Below are positions 15,455 through 22,611 of a stretch of 27,076 nt of DNA, piece by piece; within the stretch, counting starts at the first letter, position 1; every line of letters starts with the position of its first letter. The notes below the pieces were generated by a model that saw only the letters and a list, made by a program, of their open reading frames with translations, had not been told where the DNA came from and searched no databases. The DNA comes from an uncultured Collinsella sp. (GTDB taxonomy: Bacteria > Actinomycetota > Coriobacteriia > Coriobacteriales > Coriobacteriaceae), in NCBI GenBank assembly GCA_938036665.1, contig CALHWR010000066.1, positions 1-27,076 of the forward strand. The letters are read 5' to 3'. Made by a program: the position numbers and the translations under genes.

Positions 15455-17230
15455 TTACGAACGTTTGCGACTCGCCAGGGCGCCTGCGGCGATGGCGGCT
15501 GTTCCCGCAAGGGCGGCTGCCACGATGGCTGCGTTCGAGGTGTCGCCGGTTGCCGCGAGCTTGCCGACGGTCTTGGCTCCCTTGGCTGCAACTGCAACGG
15601 TCTTGGTTGTCTTCGTGCCCTCGGACTTGGAACCCTCGGGCTTGGTCTTGCCGTGCTTTTCCTCGGGCTTGGTCTCCTCGGGAGGCACGATGACCGTGCT
15701 CTTGGCGACAGCGGCGTCATAGGGGGAGTCAATCGTGGCATCGCCCGTGCCAATGGTCTGCCCCGCCTCGTAGACGATGCCGTCGCTGAGCTCTTCCTTG
15801 TTGCGATAGTCAATGACTTTGCCGCCTGCAGGCGTCTGGATGATGGCGTCCTTGATTTCGATGGTGCCGATCGCCTTGCCGTCCGCGCTCATGGCAAGGG
15901 CGAAGATAGCCGCCGTGTCTCCCTCGGCCGTGACCTTGCTGCGGACGATCGAGATGGTCGCGGGCGTGATGCCCTTCTCGGTCTGCGCGAAGATGCCGAT
16001 GTTCAGGCCCTCGGACTCAGGGATGATTTCGTCGTTTTGGTCTCCACTGTAGTGGTCGGGGCCGTCGCCGCCGGTCTCGGCATAGCGGGCTATGGCCTTG
16101 ACAACGGAGTCGCTGATGTAGATATGGCCACCCGCTTCGTCGGAGTAGAAATTACTGGTGGAGATTGCAACCGAGAACCTGCCTTCTGCGAGCGCATCCA
16201 CAGTCGAGCCGTTCTTGATGACGATGTCGTCCTCATCGGTGAAGAGTGCGCTGGCTTCCCCGCCATCTGAGCTTGCGCGGACCGTCACGGTCGCGCCATC
16301 GAGCGTGATGCCCTTGTAGACATAGATGCCATACCCAACGCCACTTGCGTTGAGGGAAGCGTTCGTGACCGTGAGGCTGTTTTTACCGTCGATGGCGGCG
16401 TCTTCCTCGGAGCTTGCCTTGACCTGGCTGCCACCCGAGATCTCGATGTTGCCGTCGGCCCAAATCGCATTGTCTTTGATAGAGCTTGCCTCTACCTTGC
16501 CGCCGCCCTTTATGATGAGGTTCTCGTTAGCATCGATACCCTGATCCTCGGTGGCCTTGGCGGTGACGGTTCCGCTGTTGTCGATCGTGATGTTGCCGTC
16601 GGCCCTGATGCCATCCGAATCGCCCGTGGCGTTAACGTTTCCCGAGCCCTTGATGGTGACATCGCCCCCGGCATCGATGGCATCGTGCTCGGTGCTCGTG
16701 GCGTTGACAGTGCCAGCGCCGTCGATGTTGATGTTGCCGACGGAAGTGATGGCGTCACGAGAAGATGTCACGTTGAGCGTGCTGGACGCGTCGCCCTGAA
16801 TATTAAGCTCGGCGTTCTCGTTCGCGCCATCCTTAACCTTGATGCCGCGGCCGTCGTCGTTAGTGACGGTGTTGTTGCCCTCGTAGCTCACGTTGAGCTT
16901 GCCTGCTGCCTCGATCGCGCCGCCGTTATAGCCGTTGAGCTTCATGTCATCGGCGCCATCCCATGACCAGGTACCGGCGGCGTCTCCCGTGGGGCCCGCG
17001 GCCGCTTCGTGGCGGACGCCGCCAACGTCCACCCACTCGGCTGCGAGCGAGATGCTCGGCATGAGCAGCGAGCTTGCCGTGAGCGCGCATACGGCGCCCA
17101 CGACGATGCGGTGTGTCACGCGGCGCCAGCTGCCGTGTGCGAGCAGCGTGCGACGGCGTGCGTCGGGCTCGATAAAATGGGCTCCAGAGGTTTTGTCATT
17201 GCGCTTGGGGGTCGTGAACAGGGCGGCCAT
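15455..17230 (-). CDS. Sortase-anchored beta-helix surface protein, copy A
   Basis: A 591-residue paralogue of the gene at 13393, in the same orientation. It has the same order: basic N-region, signal peptide ending SLAAEW, about eight beta-helix rungs (GNINIDGAG.., GDVTIKGSG.., GNITIDNSG.., NLIIKGGG..), the HIYISDSVVKAIARY block, KVIDYR, a charged linker and LAATGDTS plus helix plus RKRS. The linker is shorter and more Lys-rich, and the region after the rungs differs in several places, so the copies have had time to diverge. ATG 17230 has GGGAG 6 nt upstream. It follows the AzgA-type permease but is separated from it by a terminator, so it is probably transcribed on its own. Expected on the cell wall; ligand unknown. 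Confidence 0.85.
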   Translation of the reverse strand: MAALFTTPKRNDKTSGAHFIEPDARRRTLLAHGSWRRVTHRIVVGAVCALTASSLLMPSISLAAEWVDVGGVRHEAAAGPTGDAAGTWSWDGADDMKLNGYNGGAIEAAGKLNVSYEGNNTVTNDDGRGIKVKDGANENAELNIQGDASSTLNVTSSRDAITSVGNINIDGAGTVNATSTEHDAIDAGGDVTIKGSGNVNATGDSDGIRADGNITIDNSGTVTAKATEDQGIDANENLIIKGGGKVEASSIKDNAIWADGNIEISGGSQVKASSEEDAAIDGKNSLTVTNASLNASGVGYGIYVYKGITLDGATVTVRASSDGGEASALFTDEDDIVIKNGSTVDALAEGRFSVAISTSNFYSDEAGGHIYISDSVVKAIARYAETGGDGPDHYSGDQNDEIIPESEGLNIGIFAQTEKGITPATISIVRSKVTAEGDTAAIFALAMSADGKAIGTIEIKDAIIQTPAGGKVIDYRNKEELSDGIVYEAGQTIGTGDATIDSPYDAAVAKSTVIVPPEETKPEEKHGKTKPEGSKSEGTKTTKTVAVAAKGAKTVGKLAATGDTSNAAIVAAALAGTAAIAAGALASRKRS

Positions 17231-17304
17231 GGTTGCTCCCATCCTCATAGGGCCTATGCGATTACGCCCAGCATATCTGCAGGATGTAGCCGGCGGTAGT
17301 GCCG

Positions 17305-17326
17305 TTTGGAGGGCAAAATGTCCAAA
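17305..17326. promoter_or_regulatory. Conserved upstream dyad of surface-protein copy A
   Basis: TTTGGA (17305-17310) and TCCAAA (17321-17326) form a 6-bp inverted repeat with a 10-nt spacer, 75 nt upstream of the start codon, and shared with copy B. It may be an operator or part of the promoter. Confidence 0.4.
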
Positions 17327-17375
17327 ACTTGGGAAGCAATACATCGCGCGTCCGTGCGTTGCCTGGCTTTAAAAG

Positions 17376-17412
17376 AAAAGCGCGGAGCCGCTCGATGCGA
17401 CTCCGCGCTTTT
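17376..17412 (-). terminator. Terminator of the AzgA-type permease gene
   Basis: AAAAGCGCGGAG (17376-17387) and CTCCGCGCTTTT (17401-17412) form a perfect 12-bp stem with T-rich sequence on the minus-strand exit side, 26 nt after the permease stop. Confidence 0.9.
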
Positions 17413-17438
17413 GTGTTCTGCTTTGGCAGACTGTGCCG

Positions 17439-18749
17439 TTACGCCACGAAGAAGTAGACGAGGAAGGCAAGGGCTGCAATCCACATGAGCGGCTTGATCT
17501 TGGAGGCCTCGCCCTTAAAGAGCGCGACGATCACGTAGGCGATAAAGCCCAGGCCAATGCCGGCAGAGATGGAGTAGGTGAAGGGTACGCCGGCGACAAT
17601 CATGAACGCCGGGAAACCCTGCGACACGTCGGACCAGTCGATCTCGGAGGCCTCGCTCATCATGAGGTAGCCAACGTAGACCAGAGCACCGCAGGTGGCG
17701 GCGCTGGAAACGATGGTGACGATGGGGGAGAAGAACGCGGCGAGAATGAACAGCACGCCGGTGGTGACGGAGGTGAGGCCCGTGCGGCCACCGTCGGCGG
17801 CGCCGGAAGTGGACTCGACGAAGGTGGTGATGGAGGAGACGCCCATGAAACCGCCCACAGCAGCGGCGGCGGAGTCGACGATCAGGATCTCCTTGATATT
17901 CTCGACGTTGCCGTCGTCGGTGAGGAACTCGCCCTGCTTGGCCACGGCCATCGCGGTGCCCATGGTGTCGAAGAAGTCACTCATGAGCAGCGAGAACGAG
18001 ATGACGAGGAGCGTGGGGTCGGTAAGGACCTTGACGATGGCGGGCACGCCGCCGGCGTCGGCGATGGGGCCGCCGATGCTCGAGAAGTCGAGCGGGGCGA
18101 TGATGCCGGTCGGAGCCTGGGTCACACCCAGGGGGATACCGGCGATAACGGCGACGATGATGCCGATGAGCAGCGAGCCGGGGACGTTGCGGCAGGCGAG
18201 GGCGACCGTCACCAGGATGGAGATGATGCCGACGATGAAGGTGGGGGAGGTGATGTCGCCCAGACCGACGAGTGTACCGGCGCCAGCGGTGATAATGCCG
18301 GCATCGCACAGGCCAATCATGGCGATGAACAGGCCCAGACCCACCGAGATGGCGTGACGCAGGACAACCGGGATGGCGTCCATGATGGCCTCGCGCAGGC
18401 CACAAAGCACGAGCAGCAAGATGACGACGCCCTCAAGGAAGATGACGCTCATGGCCACGTGCCAGTCACCGCCGCAGACGGTGGTGGTGATTCCAGCGAT
18501 CATCGCGTTGACGCCTAAGCCCGACGCGCATGCGAGCGGACGGTTGGCGAAGATGCCCATGCAGATGGTCATGATGCCGGCGCCCAGGCAAGTGGCGCAG
18601 GCGAGCGCTCCCGCATCGATGCCGGCGCCCGAGAGCACTGCGGGGTTGACGGCGATGATGTAGGCCATCGCCAGGAATGTTGTCAGTCCAGCGCGAAGTT
18701 CGGTCCCGATTGTGGACTTGCGCTCACTGACGTGAAAAAGTTCGTCCAT
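17439..18749 (-). CDS. Purine (adenine/guanine/hypoxanthine) permease, AzgA/PbuG type of NCS2
   Basis: A 436-residue membrane protein with many hydrophobic segments. It has the AzgA-type signatures: TTFLAMAYIIAVNPAVLS near the N-terminus, NRPLACASGLGVNAM, LLMSDFFDTMGT and MGVSSITTFVESTSGAADGGRTGLTSV. Known members take up adenine, guanine or hypoxanthine with protons. ATG 18749 with AAAGG 9 nt upstream is chosen; the frame extends 19 codons further but without a ribosome binding site. I looked for a purine riboswitch or a PurR-like box upstream and found none. The last 14 codons have a second copy at 15388-15433. Confidence 0.93.
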   Translation of the reverse strand: MDELFHVSERKSTIGTELRAGLTTFLAMAYIIAVNPAVLSGAGIDAGALACATCLGAGIMTICMGIFANRPLACASGLGVNAMIAGITTTVCGGDWHVAMSVIFLEGVVILLLVLCGLREAIMDAIPVVLRHAISVGLGLFIAMIGLCDAGIITAGAGTLVGLGDITSPTFIVGIISILVTVALACRNVPGSLLIGIIVAVIAGIPLGVTQAPTGIIAPLDFSSIGGPIADAGGVPAIVKVLTDPTLLVISFSLLMSDFFDTMGTAMAVAKQGEFLTDDGNVENIKEILIVDSAAAAVGGFMGVSSITTFVESTSGAADGGRTGLTSVTTGVLFILAAFFSPIVTIVSSAATCGALVYVGYLMMSEASEIDWSDVSQGFPAFMIVAGVPFTYSISAGIGLGFIAYVIVALFKGEASKIKPLMWIAALAFLVYFFVA

Positions 18750-18903
18750 GCATACCCTTTCCTTGTTCGGCCCCGAGTTTAGGCCGATTGACACGAACCC
18801 ACCCACTATATCGCCTTTGTGAAGTTGGTGTTCCTCACATGTTGATGTTCGGCGGTTTGTAACGGACGGGCGGTATCTTTCGCATGAAATTGTGTAGGTA
18901 CCG

Positions 18904-18909
18904 TATACT
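18904..18909 (+). promoter_or_regulatory. Possible -10 box of the deformylase-like gene
   Basis: TATACT lies 34 nt before the start codon at 18943. No convincing -35 is seen at 16-18 nt upstream. Confidence 0.4.
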
Positions 18910-18942
18910 TAAGCGGTTACAACGACCCCTATGGAGGAACGT

Positions 18943-19362
18943 ATGATTAAAGAGCTTTGCCACGACGAGGCTATCCTGTCCCAGCGTTGCGAGGTTGCGA
19001 CCGTCGAGGACGAGTCGGTTGCTCAGGACCTGATCGATACCATCAAGTCGCTCGACGATGCCGGCTGCCTTGCCGCTAACCAGATTGGCGTTACCAAGAA
19101 GGTTTGCGTCTACCTGGACGACGCCGGCGAGCCCCACGTGCTCTACAACCCCCGTCTGGTGTTTGGCCTGGGTGCCAGCAAGATGGAGGAGAGCTGCCTG
19201 ACGCACGAGGAGGTCACCAAGTCCACGCGCTATATCAAGTGCAAGGTTGCCTTTGACCAGATCGTCGACGGCAAGATGAAGGAGTGCCGCCGCGATTACG
19301 CAGGCTTTGAGGCGCAAATGATCCAGCACATGATTGATCACTGTCTTGGAAAGTTGGTCTAA
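18943..19362 (+). CDS. Peptide deformylase-like protein with altered active site
   Basis: A 139-residue short-form peptide deformylase homologue. Deformylases remove the formyl group from new proteins using a metal held by one Cys and two His. Motif I reads CLAANQIG (usual GLAAxQ), motif II reads ESCLT (usual EGCLS, metal Cys kept), and motif III reads QHMIDH where HExxH is normal, so both metal His remain but the catalytic Glu is Met. The change is clear in the DNA (CAC ATG ATT GAT CAC). It is therefore probably not a normal deformylase, though it could still bind metal or N-terminal peptides. ATG 18943 has GGAGG 5-6 nt upstream. It is a single gene ended by a strong terminator. A canonical short deformylase lies at 24208-24618. 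Confidence 0.82.
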   Translation: MIKELCHDEAILSQRCEVATVEDESVAQDLIDTIKSLDDAGCLAANQIGVTKKVCVYLDDAGEPHVLYNPRLVFGLGASKMEESCLTHEEVTKSTRYIKCKVAFDQIVDGKMKECRRDYAGFEAQMIQHMIDHCLGKLV

Positions 19363-19393
19363 GGGGACCAAAGCACCGCACCTCGTCGTTTTT

Positions 19394-19432
19394 AGTCCGG
19401 GTATGACATTGTTGTCATGTCCGGACTTTTTT
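19394..19432 (+). terminator. Rho-independent terminator of the deformylase-like gene
   Basis: AGTCCGG (19394-19400) pairs with CCGGACT (19421-19427), and the stem continues through ATGACA / TGTCAT; six T follow from 19427. It ends 62 nt before the bile salt hydrolase start, so the two genes are separate units. Confidence 0.92.
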
Positions 19433-19493
19433 GTTTAGCGCTCCTTTGTTTGGTGACAATGACCTTAGTAAGAACATTGAGCTAGGAGGCGCT

Positions 19494-20459
19494 ATGTGCA
19501 CGAGCATTCGATTTACCGATAATTCCGGCCACATGTATCTGGGCCGCAACCTCGACTGGAGCTTTGGATACGGCGAGCAGGTTCGCGTGGTGCCCCGCGG
19601 GTTCCACATCCCGTACTCGTTTATCGACGATGCGACGGCGGCGCATGCGGTAATCGGTATGTGTATCGATTACAAGAACTATCCCATGTTTTTCGATTGC
19701 GGCAACGATGCGGGCCTGGCTGTGGCGGGGCTCAACTTTCCCGGCTATGCCGAGTATGCCGAGGGGCCGGTTGATGGCAAGACCAATATCGCGGCCTACG
19801 AGTTTCCCCTGTGGGTGGCGGCGACGTTCTCGACGGTCGACGAGGCCGAGGCTGCACTGCGCGATACGGTGATTGTCGCCAAATCTGCCGGCGAGGGCCT
19901 GGGCGTGTCGCTGCTCCATTGGATTATCGGCGACAGCCAGCGCAGTATCGTGGTCGAGATGATGGCCGACGGCCTGCATGTATACGACGACCCGGTCGAT
20001 ACCCTTGCCAACCAGCCGACTTTCCCGTGGCATATGGAAAACCTGCGCACCTATATCACCGCCACCAGCGATTTTCCGCAGACGGCGACATGGCGCGCCG
20101 CCGAGCTCAAGCCCTATGGCGCTGGTGCCGGCATGCGCGGTATTCCGGGCGACTGCTATTCGCCGAGCCGTTTTGTAAAGGCGGCCTACCTCAATGCCAA
20201 TTACCCGCAAAAGGGCAGCGAGGCCGAAAACGTCGTCCGCATGTTCCGCTCGCTCGAGGGCGTGGCGATGATCGAGGGAGCGTCCAAGATGGGCGACGGC
20301 AAGTTCGAGAAGACCATCTACACCGGATGCTTTAGCGCGCGTACGGGCAATTATTACTACGCGACCTACGATGACCCATCGATTCGCTACGTGAGCCTGA
20401 TGGATGCCGAGGGCGCGAGCCCCGATAGGCTCGTGGTTCCCGAGCCGCGTCGTTCGTAG
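19494..20459 (+). CDS. bsh: Choloylglycine hydrolase / bile salt hydrolase
   Basis: A 321-residue Ntn hydrolase that splits the glycine or taurine from conjugated bile acids. The catalytic set of the family is present at matching positions: Cys2 (exposed after Met removal), Arg18, Asp21, Asn81, Asn173 and Arg226. No signal peptide, so it acts inside the cell as usual. ATG 19494 follows AGGAGG by 6 nt and is fixed by the need for Cys at position 2; the frame extends further upstream only by chance, through the preceding terminator. Penicillin V acylases share the fold, so the substrate (bile salt versus other N-acyl amide) is inferred. It fits a gut bacterium. The upstream terminator means it has its own promoter in the 60 nt before the start. 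Confidence 0.88.
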   Translation: MCTSIRFTDNSGHMYLGRNLDWSFGYGEQVRVVPRGFHIPYSFIDDATAAHAVIGMCIDYKNYPMFFDCGNDAGLAVAGLNFPGYAEYAEGPVDGKTNIAAYEFPLWVAATFSTVDEAEAALRDTVIVAKSAGEGLGVSLLHWIIGDSQRSIVVEMMADGLHVYDDPVDTLANQPTFPWHMENLRTYITATSDFPQTATWRAAELKPYGAGAGMRGIPGDCYSPSRFVKAAYLNANYPQKGSEAENVVRMFRSLEGVAMIEGASKMGDGKFEKTIYTGCFSARTGNYYYATYDDPSIRYVSLMDAEGASPDRLVVPEPRRS

Positions 20460-20480
20460 CCCATAGCTTTACTGCAATGC

Positions 20481-20516
20481 AAAATGGCCCTGCATCTCCC
20501 GTGAGGTGCAGGGCCA
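20481..20516 (-). terminator. Hairpin terminator of the EamA transporter gene
   Basis: TGGCCCTGCATCTC (20485-20498) and GAGGTGCAGGGCCA (20503-20516) form a 14-bp stem with one G-T pair. On the minus strand TTTT follows (plus 20481-20484). On the plus strand there is no T-tract, so it suits the minus-strand transporter gene better than the bile salt hydrolase gene. Its right arm overlaps the lysR-like fragment. Confidence 0.7.
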
Positions 20517-20557
20517 CTGCGACCTGGGCTTTATCCCGCATGCGCCCCGAGAAAATG
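20505..20557 (+). pseudogene. 53-bp fragment copied from the neighbouring lysR gene
   Basis: This stretch matches 22005-22057, inside the LysR gene, with 4 differences in 53 and no gaps, at an offset of exactly 1500. In the lysR frame it reads QGHCDLGFIPHAPREN against QGRCDLGFIPHEPREN. It has no start, no domain and no continuation on either side. It is a relic of recombination or a template switch. Confidence 0.85.
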
Positions 20558-20561
20558 TCCC

Positions 20562-21473
20562 TTAAGCGCGCGCTGCCTGGGCGATACCAGCCTTGGTGCT
20601 TGCGCGTTTGCCGGCGAGTTCGCAAAAGACCGCGCCGCCGATGATGAGCGCGGCGCCCATCAGGCGGACCGGCGTTATGCCTTCGCTCAAAAGGATGGCG
20701 GAGAACACAACGGCCGAAAGCGGCTCGAGGTAGCCGACAACCGCGACGGTCTGCACGGGCAGCCTGGCGACGGCGCTAAAGTAAAGCAGGCAGCCGACGC
20801 CGGTGTTGACGACGCCGAGCATAGCGACGGCACGCCAATCGATGCTTGCGGCGATACCGGGGGAAAAGAACGAGGGGGCGCCTTGGGTGACGAGCGTGAG
20901 GACCAGCGCGGTCACAAAGGCGGCGCTCACCTGGAGTGCAGAGTTCTCGAGGCCTTCGATGTGTGGCGCGCCTTTGCTGGCGATGACCATCAACGCGTAG
21001 CAGAAGGCCGAGGCAATGCCACAGACGATGCCCGCAATGGGCATGTTGCCGCCGAGATCCTGCGCTGCAACGAGAAAAGCGCCGCAGGCGACGGCGATAA
21101 AGCCGGCGATTTTGCCCCCGGTCAGTTTTTCGCCAAAGATAAACGGCGAGAGGGCCATGACGATGATGGGGCCGCAGTAGTACAGCAGCGAGGATACGCC
21201 GACGCCGATCGTCTGATAGGCGCGGAACAGAAAAATCCAGCTGGCGCCCAACGCAGCTCCCGAGAGGATCAAGGCCACAGCTTCGCGAGGGCGGGATGGC
21301 GCCTGCAGTTTATGGCGTTGGGTGATGGCGAGGATGGTGACAAGCGAGAAGGCTCCCAGAAAGGTGCGCAGCAGCACGATATCGGAGCTCGGCAGCGCGA
21401 TGGCCGCGGCAATGATGCCGTTGGAGCCAAACAACAACAATGCTGCTAAATACGTAATCAGTCCGTTGTTCAT
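20562..21473 (-). CDS. EamA / drug-metabolite transporter family permease
   Basis: A 303-residue membrane protein with about ten hydrophobic helices in two EamA halves; LLRTFLGAF, LYYCGPIIVMALSPFIFGEKLT in half one and GYLEPLSAVVFSAILLSEGITPVRLMGAALIIGG in half two are typical. Members export or import amino acids and other small metabolites; the substrate is not predictable. The ATG at 21473 has AAAGGGG 11 nt upstream. It is divergent from a lysR gene at 21592, a common arrangement in which the LysR protein controls the transporter. Confidence 0.9.
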   Translation of the reverse strand: MNNGLITYLAALLLFGSNGIIAAAIALPSSDIVLLRTFLGAFSLVTILAITQRHKLQAPSRPREAVALILSGAALGASWIFLFRAYQTIGVGVSSLLYYCGPIIVMALSPFIFGEKLTGGKIAGFIAVACGAFLVAAQDLGGNMPIAGIVCGIASAFCYALMVIASKGAPHIEGLENSALQVSAAFVTALVLTLVTQGAPSFFSPGIAASIDWRAVAMLGVVNTGVGCLLYFSAVARLPVQTVAVVGYLEPLSAVVFSAILLSEGITPVRLMGAALIIGGAVFCELAGKRASTKAGIAQAARA

Positions 21474-21540
21474 GCGCAGCCGCCCCTTTCATATCCCTGC
21501 ATGTTCACTATGGGTGAGGTTGCCTTAGAAGAAAAGCGAA

Positions 21541-21575
21541 TATAATGCATGGATAACATGACAAAACATCATGCA
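21541..21575. promoter_or_regulatory. Promoter and dyad between the divergent EamA and lysR genes
   Basis: TATAAT (21541-21546) is a perfect -10 for the lysR gene, with TTGCCT 15 nt upstream as a weak -35. TGCATG (21546-21551) and CATGCA (21570-21575) form an inverted repeat next to it, with further CATG/ACAT steps in between. This is a plausible LysR autoregulatory site. Confidence 0.5.
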
Positions 21576-21591
21576 AAGGCGGAGGCGTGTC

Positions 21592-22449
21592 GTGGAAACG
21601 AATATTCAAAAGATGCAGGTGCTGCTCGAGACAGTGCGCGCCGGAAGCTTTACGCGCGCCGCCGAGCGCCTGAGCTATTCGCAATCGGGCGTGAGCCGCA
21701 TGGTGGCCGACCTCGAGGCCGACTGGGGCTTTAAGGTGCTCGACCGCAGCCGCGAGGGCGTGACGCTTTCTGCCGACGGGCGGCAGGTCATGCCGGCTGT
21801 CGAGGCGCTCTGCGAGGAATTCATTCGCTTGCAGCGGCGTGTGGATGAGATGCGTGGGCTCATGCGTGGCAAAATCTGCATCGGTACGTTTTCGAGCGTG
21901 GCGACCCACGTACTGCCGCCGGTGATTGCGCGTTTTCGCGCCGATTATCCAGACGTCGATTACGAGTTGCTGATGGGCGACTATTCAGAGATTGAACAAT
22001 GGGTGGCGCAGGGCCGCTGCGATCTGGGCTTTATCCCGCATGAGCCCCGAGAAAATGGCATGACATCGCGATCTTTGGTGCGCGACGAGTTGATGGCGGT
22101 GGTGCCGACAGACTCTCTGCTTGCTAGTGAGGGGGCCGTTTCACTTGCCGATTTGGCCAACGAGCAGTTTATTCTGCTGGAACGCGGCACCGATGACGAG
22201 ATTACGCCGCTGTTCCGTCGGGCGGGGCTGACGGTGCGCTCAAAACTGTCGACCTGGGATGACTATGCGATTATGGCCATGATCGAGGACGGCTTGGGCG
22301 TGAGCATCCTTCCGGCGCTCATCTTGCGGCGCTGCCAGTTCAATGTCGCCATTCGTCCGCTCGAGGGACGTCCCCATCGGCAGATTAACGCCATATATCG
22401 AACGGCCGACGTTTCGCTTGCTGCTGCTCGATTCCTTGAATACCTCTAA
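21592..22449 (+). CDS. LysR-family transcriptional regulator
   Basis: A 285-residue regulator. Residues 1-60 form the LysR helix-turn-helix (MQVLLETVRAGSFTRAAERL, then YSQSGVSRMVADLE), and the rest is the effector-binding domain (CIGTFSSVATHVLPPVIARF onward). The start is GTG 21592, with GGAGG 6 nt upstream; an in-frame ATG at 21571 lies before that ribosome binding site and is unlikely. It is divergent from the EamA transporter and probably controls it. Codons 22005-22057 have a near-identical copy at 20505-20557. Confidence 0.92.
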   Translation: METNIQKMQVLLETVRAGSFTRAAERLSYSQSGVSRMVADLEADWGFKVLDRSREGVTLSADGRQVMPAVEALCEEFIRLQRRVDEMRGLMRGKICIGTFSSVATHVLPPVIARFRADYPDVDYELLMGDYSEIEQWVAQGRCDLGFIPHEPRENGMTSRSLVRDELMAVVPTDSLLASEGAVSLADLANEQFILLERGTDDEITPLFRRAGLTVRSKLSTWDDYAIMAMIEDGLGVSILPALILRRCQFNVAIRPLEGRPHRQINAIYRTADVSLAAARFLEYL

Positions 22450-22508
22450 ACGCGTGCACGTTATTGTCCGCTTTGGGCAAATCTCGGAGTTCGGTACGTT
22501 TTCTTATG

Positions 22509-22593
22509 AAATTGAACTTTCGAATTAGGTACGGCGCTATACTGCTTGCTAAATTGAACCTTGGTTCAATTCGTGTCCTATAAATTGAACTTT
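22509..22593. promoter_or_regulatory. Three-copy operator array and promoter of the XRE-AlaA gene
   Basis: AAATTGAAC occurs three times in 85 nt: 22509-22517, 22551-22559 and 22582-22590, the outer two continuing as TTT. The middle one is a perfect palindrome, AATTGAACC / GGTTCAATT (22552-22560, 22563-22571). A TATACT -10 lies at 22538-22543, with TTGAAC of the first copy at 22513-22518 as a possible -35 (19-nt spacer). The copies thus overlap the promoter and the 5' leader, as expected for repression, probably by the XRE domain of the gene itself. Confidence 0.65.
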
Positions 22594-22611
22594 GCCAGCA
22601 AGGAGGTTCCT

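Noticed and set aside
13393..17230. Repeats in the surface genes as a CRISPR array or tandem DNA repeats
   Set aside because: The repeat is at protein level with about 23-residue period and variable DNA; there are no identical spacered repeats and no cas genes.
18750..18930. Purine riboswitch upstream of the AzgA-type permease
   Set aside because: No purine aptamer core or terminator switch could be seen in the minus-strand leader.
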